A stretch of 64,000 nt of DNA, from positions 1-64,000 of the forward strand of contig CAYTHB010000005.1 in the NCBI GenBank assembly GCA_964437515.1, written 5' to 3'. A program made the position numbers and the translations under genes. This document shows positions 36,182-43,953 of this stretch, in pieces; the stretch's first letter is position 1, and each line of letters opens with the position of its first letter. Source of the stretch: Sterolibacterium sp964437515 (GTDB lineage: Bacteria; Pseudomonadota; Gammaproteobacteria; Burkholderiales; Rhodocyclaceae). Below the pieces are notes generated by a model that was given only the letters and a program-made list of their open reading frames with translations, ran no database searches and was not told the DNA's origin.

Positions 36182-36335
36182 TTAACGTGAAGTACAAAAA
36201 TCAGAGTCGGGTTGAAGATGTGAGCGTAGCGAGCAAACTAGTAGCCGCCCCTTGAGGGGCGGATGGGTGGGGTGGGCGTATCGGGTAACGATTATTTCAT
36301 CCTCTGTGGGTGGAGATGGCTACCATGATCGTTAG
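36182..36335 (+). repeat. Dispersed 154-bp element, copy G
   Basis: TTAACG at the left, CGTTAG at the right, directly after the SDR gene. It is the last copy in the window; none was found in the remaining 27.6 kb. Confidence 0.9.
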
Positions 36336-36414
36336 CACGTGGCTCATGTCGGCTTGCATGGGTCACGGCAACAACACATCAACACATCGACAAGCCGCAA
36401 GGAAAGGAAACAGT

Positions 36415-36648
36415 ATGTCGTGCCCCAATCCTTATTCGCTGGAATGCCTGTTTGCCCAGCTCGGCCTGCCGTCGGAGCCTGAAGGGATCGAAAATTTCAT
36501 TCGCGATCATCGCCCACTCGCCGATGACATCGCCATCTACCGCGCGCCTTTCTGGAATGTGTCGCAGAAAACCTTTTTGATCGAAGAGCTGATACGCGAC
36601 GCCGATTGGGCGTTGGTCATCGATGAACTGAACCACCGTCTGCGCTGA
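36415..36648 (+). CDS. DUF2789 family protein
   Basis: A small 77-aa protein matching the DUF2789 pattern: LFAQLGLPSEPEGIENFI, HRPLADDIAIYRAPFW, QKTFLIEELIRDADWALVIDELNHRLR. No signal or membrane segment is seen; it is probably cytoplasmic. Function is unknown. The start at 36415 has a strong GGAAAGGAAA ribosome-binding site. The frame is open back into element copy G (36310), where it would read from the element's own SD-ATG, but the internal start is clearly better. Confidence 0.85.
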   Translation: MSCPNPYSLECLFAQLGLPSEPEGIENFIRDHRPLADDIAIYRAPFWNVSQKTFLIEELIRDADWALVIDELNHRLR

Positions 36649-36681
36649 CGGCGGTTACAGTTTCATCTGTCCACTACGAAT

Positions 36682-37770
36682 TTACCCCGTATATTTCGGG
36701 AATTCGCTAAAGAAGGCGAACTCCATCATGCCGTAGCCGACTTCGCCATTCAGCGTGAAGCGCGCCGGGGTTTCGAGCAAACCGAGCATCATGTCGTCCT
36801 GATAGTTGTAGTGCGCCTTCTGTACGACCAGCTCCTTGCCCTGATACATGCCGTGCCGCCAGTCCTGCTCCAGACCATAGCCCGTACCCATCGTCAGATA
36901 GGTTTGCAGCAAAGGTGTGCCGCGTAGCTCCAGCGCGCCACCGGGTGCATCGGGGAAGCGCACCACGCCTTCCTTCATGTCGGCCATATACTGCATCGCC
37001 GAATTGAACACATGCTCATGCTCGGGTCGCCCCAGCCACTCCGGCTCGCGCTGCGGATCTTTCCACAAACGCAAGGCCTCCTCGACCGTGCGCTTGCCAT
37101 CGGCCGTTTCATTAACCAGATACATCAGCGCGAAATCCTTGAACAGGATGGGGAAGTAATTCCACATCCCCTCCATCGACGGCGTACCGAGGTGAATGCC
37201 CTTCGGCTCTTCCTCGCCCACCGGACGCACGCCCCATGAACGATCGCGGCTGCCCATCCATTCATCGGGGGTAATGTCGTAAGTCTTGCCGTTATATTTG
37301 AGTGTCCCCGTCCAGGTGCCGAGCTGGGCAAAACGCATGGTGTCAAACAGCACCCGGCCATGTTTGCGGATGTAATGCCGCGGCTCCTGAAACGCCTCAT
37401 GCGCGCCGTTCCAGACCACATCCAGCTCGATTCCCGCTTCATTGGGGGCAACCGTCAGGCGCAGTTTTTTCAGCCCCTCGATGACTTCGATTTTTAACGG
37501 CCCCACGGAAATATCGCCACGATCCGTCAGCGGACGTGAGGCGCGCAGCACGTCATGCACATCGCCCTGACGCACCAGCACGAAGGCATCCTGCACCGCC
37601 AGATTCGGATATTGCCCCAAACCGAATACCACAAAGATATCGCCGGTCTTGTTGAACAGATTGAAGTAATAGCGATCGTAAAAATTACGGTCGCTGGTGC
37701 CGGTGCAGCGAACGACGTCCGCAATCTGATGGACGGGGTAATCATCCATGATGGAAAGCAGGGATTGCAT
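36682..37770 (-). CDS. Conserved protein, lipocalin/hydratase-like
   Basis: A 362-aa protein without a signal peptide. Recurrent beta-rich blocks (GDIFVVFGLGQYPNLAVQDAF, LDVVWNGAHEAFQEPRHY, TYDITPDEWMGSRDRSWGVRP, GMMEFAFFSEFPKYTG) recall the lipocalin-like fold of carotenoid 1,2-hydratase and AttH-type proteins. Relatives are found beside acyl-CoA and phosphotransferase genes in lipid-degrading actinobacteria and proteobacteria. I do not recognise a specific reaction. ATG 37770 is chosen; the frame opens to 37833. It is convergent with the DUF2789 gene. The 297 bases upstream (to 38067) hold no gene. Confidence 0.6.
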   Translation of the reverse strand: MQSLLSIMDDYPVHQIADVVRCTGTSDRNFYDRYYFNLFNKTGDIFVVFGLGQYPNLAVQDAFVLVRQGDVHDVLRASRPLTDRGDISVGPLKIEVIEGLKKLRLTVAPNEAGIELDVVWNGAHEAFQEPRHYIRKHGRVLFDTMRFAQLGTWTGTLKYNGKTYDITPDEWMGSRDRSWGVRPVGEEEPKGIHLGTPSMEGMWNYFPILFKDFALMYLVNETADGKRTVEEALRLWKDPQREPEWLGRPEHEHVFNSAMQYMADMKEGVVRFPDAPGGALELRGTPLLQTYLTMGTGYGLEQDWRHGMYQGKELVVQKAHYNYQDDMMLGLLETPARFTLNGEVGYGMMEFAFFSEFPKYTG

Positions 37771-38067
37771 GGGGCTTCTCCTCATCATTGTCATCCGTTT
37801 TATGCACATAAAACCATGCAACGGATACAACAAAATTTTTAGGGCATCCGGGATGAAAAGGTTTTCTACGAAGCTGCCCTCTGCCCGGACGAGGGCGACA
37901 AGTTACACGCATCTGCCGGTTCAGGCAATCCAATCAAGCTCAATGTTTCAATCCATCATCCTCATTCTGTTTGCTGCATTTCAGAAATCGCGTTAGGATT
38001 CCACTCTTACGCACATGTCACGCATTTACACATTTGCATTTTATTTTTCACCCTCTGAGGAGCTGTC

Positions 38068-38388
38068 ATGAATGATATGGAATTGGCCGATGCCGTCACC
38101 AAGGAAAAACTGATTGCCGACTTCAAGGTCGTCGTTGCCGATGCAGAAGAACTGCTCCGTGCCACGGCAGGTCAGGCCGGCGAAAAGATGGTGGAAATTC
38201 GCGCGCGTGCTCAAGAACATCTGGCCTCTGCCAAGGCCAAGCTGGCCGATGCCGAGGCCACGCTCATCGCCCGTGCGAAACAGGCTGGACGTGCTGCGGA
38301 TGATTATGTGCATGAAAACCCCTGGAGCTCCGTCGGCATTGCCGCAGGGGTCGGTTTCCTGATTGGCCTGCTGGTCGGCCGTCGTTGA
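38068..38388 (+). CDS. DUF883 family membrane-anchored protein (YqjD/ElaB-like)
   Basis: A 106-aa protein of the YqjD/ElaB (DUF883) type: a long amphipathic helix (about residues 1-80) rich in Ala, Glu and Lys, then YVHENPWSSVGIAAGVGFLIGLLVGRR, the family's C-terminal membrane anchor. E. coli relatives associate with ribosomes and the inner membrane in stationary phase. A strong GAGGAG ribosome-binding site lies upstream. It is the first of three genes matching the yqjD-yqjE-yqjK order. Confidence 0.9.
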   Translation: MNDMELADAVTKEKLIADFKVVVADAEELLRATAGQAGEKMVEIRARAQEHLASAKAKLADAEATLIARAKQAGRAADDYVHENPWSSVGIAAGVGFLIGLLVGRR

Positions 38389-38411
38389 TCTGATCTTCTG
38401 CTTCAGGATTC

Positions 38412-38831
38412 ATGAACGCTGTATCGCCCGAAGCGGGGCTGTTCGCCTCGCTTCGAGGGCTTTTACTCACCCTGCTGACGCTTTTGCGCACGCGGGGTGA
38501 GTTGCTCGTCGTCGAACTCGAAGAAGAAAAGTCCCGCCTTTTTGAAACGCTGTTGCTGGGGGCAACGGCTTTCTTCTTCATCAGCTTTGGCCTCATCATG
38601 CTGGCCATTTTCTTGACGGTGCTCTTGTGGGAAAGCCATCGTCTGTTGGTGATGGGGCTATTCACCGCGCTGTTTCTGGGTATCGGCTTTGCAGCTCTAA
38701 TCGGACTGCGTCACCTGCTCCGGCAAGGAACGCGATTGTTCTCTGCCAGTCTGCGGGAGCTGGCTTCCGACGAGGATGTGCTACGTGCACAGCGTACCCA
38801 GCCTACCCAGCCCGAAGGCCATGGATACTGA
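38412..38831 (+). CDS. Phage holin family / YqjE-like membrane protein
   Basis: A 139-aa inner-membrane protein of the YqjE (holin superfamily Hol_X) type. It begins with a helix (SLRGLLLTLLTLLRTRGELLVVELEEEKSRL), then two transmembrane helices (about residues 50-75 and 80-105), and a charged tail. It lies 23 bases after the DUF883 gene and overlaps the yqjK-like start by 11 bases. The holin label reflects homology only; lysis is not implied. Confidence 0.85.
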   Translation: MNAVSPEAGLFASLRGLLLTLLTLLRTRGELLVVELEEEKSRLFETLLLGATAFFFISFGLIMLAIFLTVLLWESHRLLVMGLFTALFLGIGFAALIGLRHLLRQGTRLFSASLRELASDEDVLRAQRTQPTQPEGHGY

Positions 38832-39111
38832 ACGCCGCCTCGAACTGGCATTGAGAAAACAGCAGTTATTGATGCAAAGTGCTGAATTGCGTGCGCGCAT
38901 CGGTCAGCAAACGCACTCCTTACGTCTTTTGTTCGGTGCGGCCGATCGGGTGCGAGATGCCGCACGCTGGCTGAAACGTCACCCTGCCTTGCCCGTCGCA
39001 GTAATGACGGCCTTGCTGGTCGCACGTCCTCGTTCCATTCTGCGTTGGGCACGGCGCGGCTTATGGCTCTGGCGTATGACGGGGCGTGTGCGTCGCTTTC
39101 TTTTGGGATAA
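38821..39111 (+). CDS. YqjK-like protein
   Basis: A 96-aa basic protein matching the YqjK pattern: an N-terminal helix (ERRLELALRKQQLLMQSAELR), a central RDAARWLKRHPALPVAVMTALLVARPR and an Arg-rich C-terminus. The start at 38821 lies inside the upstream gene; the frame is open earlier only as a shadow. It completes the three-gene operon, whose biological role is unknown. Confidence 0.75.
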   Translation: MDTERRLELALRKQQLLMQSAELRARIGQQTHSLRLLFGAADRVRDAARWLKRHPALPVAVMTALLVARPRSILRWARRGLWLWRMTGRVRRFLLG

Positions 39112-39122
39112 ACCAAATAACA

Positions 39123-40589
39123 TTACAACCCCAGGTTCAGATATTTCAGTTCGAGATACTCCTCGATGCCATATTTTGAACCTTCGCGCCCCATACCCGA
39201 TTGCTTGATGCCGCCAAACGGTCCGGCTTCGTTGGACAGCGTAGTGCTGTTGATTCCCACCATGCCATAGTCCAGGGCTTCAGCGACACGCCAGACACGC
39301 GCCATGTCACGGCTGTAAAAATAAGCAGCGAGTCCATATTCCGTATCGTTGGCTAAACGAATCGCCTCGTCTTCCGACTCGAATCGCATGACGGGTGCCA
39401 AGGGCCCGAAGGTTTCTTCCCGCATACAGCGCATCGAAGGCGCGACATCCGCCAGCAGCGTCGGCTCAAAAAACTGTCCGCCCAGCGCATGATGTTGCTT
39501 ATTTTTCCCCCCGCGCAGCAATCGCGCACCACCGGACAATGCATCCGTCACCTGAGCCGAGACTTTCTCGACGGCAACTCTGTCGATCAACGGCCCTACC
39601 GTCACGCCCTCATCCATGCCATTGCCTACCTTGAGCTTGTCCATCGCGCTGTCCAGCCGCTTTGTGAAGGCTTCATACACCCCCGATTGCACCAGAAAGC
39701 GATTGGCACTGATGCAGGTCTGACCGGCATTGCGAAACTTGCACTGCATCGCGCCTGTGACCGCTGCATCGAGATCCGCATCGTCAAAGACGATGAAAGG
39801 GGCGTGACCGCCAAGTTCCAATGAAATCCGTTTGAGTGTGGGCGCGCATTGCGCCATCAACAAGCGTCCAACCTCGGTCGAGCCGGTGAAAGAAAGTTTG
39901 CGCACGACGGGATGAGCGGTGAGTGTCTGACCGATACGCGGGGCATGATCGGCACTGCCGGTCACGATATTGAGTACGCCAGACGGCAAGCCTGCCCGTT
40001 GCGCAAGCTCTGCCAGAGCCAGCGCGGTGAGCGGTGTCTGCTCAGCCGGCTTGACGATCACGGTGCAACCCGCTGCCAAGGCGGGGGCTACCTTGCGCGT
40101 GATCATGGCGGCGGGGAAGTTCCATGGGGTAATCGCCGCACATACGCCCACGGGTTGTTTCAACACCATCATCCGTTTTCCGGGCATCGGGCTGTCGATT
40201 ACATCGCCACAAATACGTCGGGCTTCCTCGGCATACCATTCGACAAAGCTCGCGGCATAGCTGATTTCGCCGCGCGCTTCTGCCAAAGGCTTGCCCTGCT
40301 CGGCCGTCATGATGCGGGCAAGGTCATCGGCATGGCGTTCGATCAGCGCAAACCAGTCTCGCAAATAGCGTCCGCGTGCCTTGCCCGTCAGGGCACGCCA
40401 TGCCGTCAAAGCCGATGCAGCAACGTCGATTGCGCGCTGCGTATCCCGCTCATCCATGTTGGCCACATCGGCAAGCCATTGACCATTTGCCGGATTGTGC
40501 ACGGCATAGTGTGCGCCCGTTGCGGCATCGCACCAGGTGCCGCCGATCCAGCCTTGCTGGCGTAGCAAGGTTTTGTCCTGTAATTGCAT
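39123..40589 (-). CDS. gabD: NAD(P)-dependent succinate-semialdehyde dehydrogenase
   Basis: A 488-aa aldehyde dehydrogenase closest to GabD, oxidising succinate semialdehyde to succinate. Key features are ITPWNFPAAMITRKVAPALAAGC, the general-base Glu258 in SLELGGHAPFIV, and nucleophile Cys292 in NAGQTCISANRF. SSADH-type ends such as YGMVGINSTTLSNEAGPFGGIKQSGMGREG are present. ATG 40589 has a good AGAAGGAAA site; the frame opens earlier at 40658. No gabT is next to it, so it may serve succinate semialdehyde or other aldehydes from several routes. Confidence 0.88.
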   Translation of the reverse strand: MQLQDKTLLRQQGWIGGTWCDAATGAHYAVHNPANGQWLADVANMDERDTQRAIDVAASALTAWRALTGKARGRYLRDWFALIERHADDLARIMTAEQGKPLAEARGEISYAASFVEWYAEEARRICGDVIDSPMPGKRMMVLKQPVGVCAAITPWNFPAAMITRKVAPALAAGCTVIVKPAEQTPLTALALAELAQRAGLPSGVLNIVTGSADHAPRIGQTLTAHPVVRKLSFTGSTEVGRLLMAQCAPTLKRISLELGGHAPFIVFDDADLDAAVTGAMQCKFRNAGQTCISANRFLVQSGVYEAFTKRLDSAMDKLKVGNGMDEGVTVGPLIDRVAVEKVSAQVTDALSGGARLLRGGKNKQHHALGGQFFEPTLLADVAPSMRCMREETFGPLAPVMRFESEDEAIRLANDTEYGLAAYFYSRDMARVWRVAEALDYGMVGINSTTLSNEAGPFGGIKQSGMGREGSKYGIEEYLELKYLNLGL

Positions 40590-40648
40590 GGTGTTTCCTT
40601 CTGTATTTCGTCGATGATGTTTCATCGATCCAGACACAATAGTCTGCC

Positions 40649-41209
40649 ATGAGTACACAAATTATAAGAATACGAAATTCGCAAAAAACCGCATGGTTAT
40701 TGCTTTTTATGCTGCTCACCCAGTTACAAGGGTGCCGGTCTTTGCCGCCGACAAGTCCCTCCTCTAGCCCGACCAACCGTCAATCGCAAGCCATCGAACG
40801 TGCGCCCGCCAGCATCACCACGGTAGAAAAAGAAAATGCCGTCGTACTTTTCGCGCTGGGCTTACTCGATACCGGCTACCGTTTTGGGGGCAAAAATCCC
40901 GATGCCGGTTTGGATTGCAGCGGCATGGTCAGTTACATTTTTCAGCAGGCCGTCGGCTTGCGCGTGAGCGGCAGCGCGGCCGATATGGCACGGCAGAGCA
41001 AACCCGTTGATGTGAAGCAACTACGCCCCGGCGATTTGGTATTTTTCAACACACTGAACAAACCGTTCTCTCATGTCGGTCTTTATATCGGTCAGGGTCG
41101 TTTTATTCACGCCCCCTCCGAATCCGGCAGGGCGCGTGTGCGTACCGAAAACATGAATAACCGCTATTTTGCCGCCCGCTTCGAAGCGGCACGAAGCCTG
41201 TTGGAATAA
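40649..41209 (+). CDS. NlpC/P60 family lipoprotein (peptidoglycan endopeptidase)
   Basis: A 186-aa lipoprotein. The signal has a lipobox with Cys29 (LTQLQGC), followed by a Ser/Pro linker and an NlpC/P60 domain (about 62-186) with catalytic Cys90 (LDCSGMV), His142 (FSHVGLYIG) and His154 (FIHAPS). Such enzymes cut peptide cross-links of peptidoglycan in the periplasm. It is transcribed divergently from gabD, with a 59-bp gap between the starts. Confidence 0.92.
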   Translation: MSTQIIRIRNSQKTAWLLLFMLLTQLQGCRSLPPTSPSSSPTNRQSQAIERAPASITTVEKENAVVLFALGLLDTGYRFGGKNPDAGLDCSGMVSYIFQQAVGLRVSGSAADMARQSKPVDVKQLRPGDLVFFNTLNKPFSHVGLYIGQGRFIHAPSESGRARVRTENMNNRYFAARFEAARSLLE

Positions 41210-41289
41210 GCCCTCAACACCGTCTATTTCACATTAAAAAAACAACGTTACTACTTGACCACAAAACATTTTTGTAACACACTTTAAGC

Positions 41290-41520
41290 ATGAGTGGCGA
41301 AACGGTACTGCTGGAAAAACTGGAACAGTTCATCGTGTTTTGCGAAAGCCTGCACGCTGAAAATCATGCCTTGCGAGAGCGCATCGCACGCATGGAAGAA
41401 GAACAACAGGTTCTTCGTTCCAAAATAGATTCGGCACGAACCCGCCTCGAAGCCTTGGTCGATCGGCTTCCCATCGAAACAGAAGTCGCCCCAAAAACTG
41501 AGCAACACCCTGATCTTTGA
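41290..41520 (+). CDS. ZapB-like coiled-coil cell-division protein (TIGR02449 type)
   Basis: A 76-aa protein, mostly a coiled coil: LLEKLEQFIVFCESLHAENHALRERIARMEEEQQVLRSKID. This matches the small TIGR02449/ZapB-like proteins encoded directly before zapA in many proteobacteria. It is likely a cytoplasmic divisome accessory. zapA starts 31 bases downstream. Confidence 0.85.
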   Translation: MSGETVLLEKLEQFIVFCESLHAENHALRERIARMEEEQQVLRSKIDSARTRLEALVDRLPIETEVAPKTEQHPDL

Positions 41521-41551
41521 GCCATCGTCACCATAGGCCACGATACGATTT

Positions 41552-41896
41552 ATGAGCAGCCATTCTTCCGTCGATATTTCCTTGCTGGGTCGCGAATACA
41601 GGGTGACCTGCGCGCCTGACGAACGCGAATCGCTGCTGGCGGCAGTGGCTCACGTCGAAGCAAAAATGAATGAAATCGCGACGCGCACCAAAGGCAGTGG
41701 CGAACGGCTGGCAGTCATGACCGCATTGAATCTGGCTCATGAACTTTTGAGCCGCAAAAAAGCCGACGCTGGAACATTGTCGCCCCCTATTGACGCTACT
41801 GACGCTCGCTTTGACACACCAGAAATAGCGCGTACAATGAATTCATTGATGACGCGCATGGATGCGCTGATGACGCGACAGGAAAGTCTGCTTTAA
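41552..41896 (+). CDS. zapA: Cell-division protein ZapA
   Basis: ZapA, 114 aa, an FtsZ-bundling protein. It starts VDISLLGREYRVTCAPDERESLLAAVAHVEAKMNEI (the FtsZ-binding head), then a coiled-coil dimerisation helix (LAVMTALNLAHELLSRKK). Length is typical of the betaproteobacterial type. 6S RNA follows directly downstream, the usual zapA-ssrS arrangement. Confidence 0.95.
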   Translation: MSSHSSVDISLLGREYRVTCAPDERESLLAAVAHVEAKMNEIATRTKGSGERLAVMTALNLAHELLSRKKADAGTLSPPIDATDARFDTPEIARTMNSLMTRMDALMTRQESLL

Positions 41897-41934
41897 TCTG
41901 CATCATCTTCGCATCGGTTTCATGAACGTCCCGC

Positions 41935-42115
41935 TTTATCCCCTGCGGTGTTTGTTTGGGCCATAGATTCCTGCAACCAATACTTTTGCATCGGGTCGAT
42001 GACCATCCAGTTGCCGTTGTGAGCGTTCTTCCGAACGCACCTGAAGCAACAGGAAGTCGGCCGCTCTGAACTACGGTTCAGGATGCCGGTTCCGACGGCA
42101 CAGGCGGGGGACCCA
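41935..42115 (+). ncRNA. ssrS: 6S RNA
   Basis: The 180 bases after zapA have 6S RNA features. The ends pair (TCCCCTGC near 41939 with GCGGGGGA ending at 42111). The 5' strand has the conserved CGGTGTTTG and GGGCCAT, and the 3' side has a hairpin GAACTACGGTTC-like segment followed by GGATGCCGGTTCCGACGGCACAGGC. 6S RNA mimics an open promoter and sequesters sigma-70 RNA polymerase. Position after zapA supports the call; exact ends are estimated. The usual downstream ygfA/fau gene is missing. Confidence 0.82.
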
Positions 42116-42120
42116 TTCAA

Positions 42121-42160
42121 AACGGCGCATCTGTCTTTCTCGACGGATGCGCCGTTTTTT
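42121..42160 (+). terminator. Rho-independent terminator after 6S RNA
   Basis: AACGGCGCATC and GATGCGCCGTT form an 11-bp stem with a 14-base loop, followed by TTTT. It ends the zapA-6S RNA transcript and also touches the stop of the convergent NusG-II gene. Confidence 0.85.
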
Positions 42161-42554
42161 AATAGCTCAAGCTATCGTAAGCAGATTCGTCCCCCACCAG
42201 CGACAAACTCACGCGATTCGGGGCACAAATGGCAATGGCATTGGGACGACTCAACCAGCCCTGATGGACGCAGTATTGACGTGGCCCGGGGTCAGACAAT
42301 ACGCGGGCGCGCCCCGGTTCCACCTCGATGACGGTCATGCCTAGCGGTCCGCTGACTTCCAGACGACGCGCCACATTCAGGCCAAGCTCCGCCACAATCT
42401 GTCCATTGCTGCGAATCACGACCTTTTGTGCTGCCCCTGTGCGCCACAACAAGGAAAACGATGCGGCGCAGACCGTAAGCCCCAGCAGCAAGACCAGCCA
42501 GTCCCCAGGTTTCAGCAGATCCGCCTGTGCCGCGATTCCGCGATACCATTTCAT
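42159..42554 (-). CDS. NusG domain II-containing protein
   Basis: A 131-aa protein with one N-terminal transmembrane helix (about residues 15-38, GDWLVLLLGLTVCAASFSLLW) and a C-terminal NusG domain II-like beta domain (KVVIRSNGQIVAELGLNVARRLEVSGPLGMTVIEVEPGRARVLSDPGP, then CVHQGWLSRPNAIAICAPNRVSL with two Cys). The frame opens further upstream, but ATG 42554 overlaps the rapZ stop (ATGA) and begins the helix. Relatives in betaproteobacteria lie near rapZ; function is unknown. Confidence 0.8.
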   Translation of the reverse strand: MKWYRGIAAQADLLKPGDWLVLLLGLTVCAASFSLLWRTGAAQKVVIRSNGQIVAELGLNVARRLEVSGPLGMTVIEVEPGRARVLSDPGPRQYCVHQGWLSRPNAIAICAPNRVSLSLVGDESAYDSLSY

Positions 42555-43420
42555 TTCGGGGTCATGGCGCGATGCCGCACCAGCACCCGCGCATCGGACT
42601 GAAAGTCGCGTGCCAGACACTCTGCCAGATAAACCGAACGATGCTGACCTCCCGTGCAACCAATGGCAACCGTCAGATAGGAGCGTGAATCCCGCAAATA
42701 ATCGGGTAACCAGTCGCGCACGAAACGCCGGATGTCGTTGTGCATCCGCGTGACTTCTGGCTGAGCCGCCAGGAAATCAATCACCGGTGCATCGCGACCA
42801 TCCAGCGGGCGCAGTTGCGGATCGTAATGCGGATTGGGCAGACAACGCACATCAAACACCAGATCCGCATCCAGTGGCAGGCCATGTTTGAATCCGAAAG
42901 ATTCAAACAGCAAGGTCAGTTGGGCATCATGCACAGTGCCTGTGTGTTGCTCACGCTGATCCGTCACAAAATCCCGGATAAAAGTTCGTAAGGCATTGGG
43001 ATGCAAATGACTGGTATCGATGTGATGTCCCAGTGCCGAGAGTGCTTCAAGTCCTTCGCGTTCACACGCAATGGCTTCGGCCAGTGTGGTGCTTGCATCG
43101 CCCAGAGGATGACGGCGCCGTGTTTCTGAAAACCGTTGTATCAGGACATCATCCCGCGCATCCAGAAAAATGAACCGCACTTCCACAGCCTGCGCACGCA
43201 GTTCTATGATCTGTTGCGGCAAGCTCTTGATGCTGGAACCTGTGCGCATATCCATCGCAACGGCAATCCGGTGGCTACCCTCAAGACGTAGTTGCTCGAC
43301 CAATGACAACAACAGCGGCGAGGGCAGATTATCGACACAGAAATAGCCCGCATCTTCCAACACATTGAGTGCAATGCTTTTCCCAGAACCCGACAAGCCG
43401 CTAATCAGTATCAGTTGCAT
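42551..43420 (-). CDS. rapZ: RNase adapter protein RapZ
   Basis: RapZ (YvcJ family), 289 aa. In enterobacteria it directs RNase E to the small RNA GlmZ, linking to glucosamine-6-phosphate synthesis. Walker A GLSGSGKS lies at residues 8-15, an LDARDDVLIQRFSETRRRHPL block follows, and the C-terminal part has VAIGCTGGQHRSVYLAE. ATG 43420 gives the standard start MQLILISGLSG. It is followed by the NusG-II gene with a 4-base overlap. Confidence 0.95.
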   Translation of the reverse strand: MQLILISGLSGSGKSIALNVLEDAGYFCVDNLPSPLLLSLVEQLRLEGSHRIAVAMDMRTGSSIKSLPQQIIELRAQAVEVRFIFLDARDDVLIQRFSETRRRHPLGDASTTLAEAIACEREGLEALSALGHHIDTSHLHPNALRTFIRDFVTDQREQHTGTVHDAQLTLLFESFGFKHGLPLDADLVFDVRCLPNPHYDPQLRPLDGRDAPVIDFLAAQPEVTRMHNDIRRFVRDWLPDYLRDSRSYLTVAIGCTGGQHRSVYLAECLARDFQSDARVLVRHRAMTPK

Positions 43421-43569
43421 AAGACCCCAGACAGATGACCGAGGCTGCAAGCATAGCCAATCCTGCTTGTTCTGTCATGGATTCTGTCATGCACGATTCC
43501 ATGAAATGGCATGTATTTACCGTGGAGTTGCCTCATTCGGCAAAGACGATTTTCGTGTGCAATGGCGGT

Positions 43570-43953
43570 ATGGCTGAAAGCAAAAAATATGAAATCACCG
43601 TCAAGGTCTCAACCGAGTTTCTTGAGGATCAATCCGATCCGGCGTCGAATCGTTATGTGTTCGCCTACGCCATCGAGATTCACAACACGGGAACGGTCGC
43701 GGCGCAACTCATCAGCCGGCACTGGGTCATCACCGATGCCGACGGTAGCGTGCAGGAAGTGCGGGGGCTGGGCGTGGTCGGACATCAGCCCTTGCTACAG
43801 CCGGGGCAGCACTTTGAATACACCAGCGGTTGCGCCCTGACGACTCCGGTCGGCACCATGAAAGGCAGTTACCAGATGACGGCCGAGGATGGTGTGAGCT
43901 TTGAAGCGCCGATTAACGAGTTTCTGCTCTCTGTGCCGCGCGTGTTGCATTGA
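43570..43953 (+). CDS. apaG: ApaG protein (CorD family)
   Basis: ApaG/CorD, 127 aa, a fibronectin-III-like protein linked to magnesium and cobalt resistance. Typical segments are YEITVKVSTEFLEDQSDPASNRYVFAYAIEIHN, SRHWVITDADG, EVRGLGVVGHQPLLQPGQHFEYTSGCALTTPVGTMKGSY and a C-terminal PRVLH. The ATG at 43570 matches the family start; the earlier open frame from 43435 has no homology. Its 3' end overlaps the convergent prmC end by 41 bases. Confidence 0.93.
   Translation: MAESKKYEITVKVSTEFLEDQSDPASNRYVFAYAIEIHNTGTVAAQLISRHWVITDADGSVQEVRGLGVVGHQPLLQPGQHFEYTSGCALTTPVGTMKGSYQMTAEDGVSFEAPINEFLLSVPRVLH

Noticed and set aside
11283..36335. Insertion sequences with transposase
   Set aside because: None of the frames resembles a transposase or integrase; the repeated elements are too short to encode one.
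36310..36414. Extension of the DUF2789 frame back into element copy G
   Set aside because: The family homology begins at 36415, which has a much better ribosome-binding site; the extension is element sequence.
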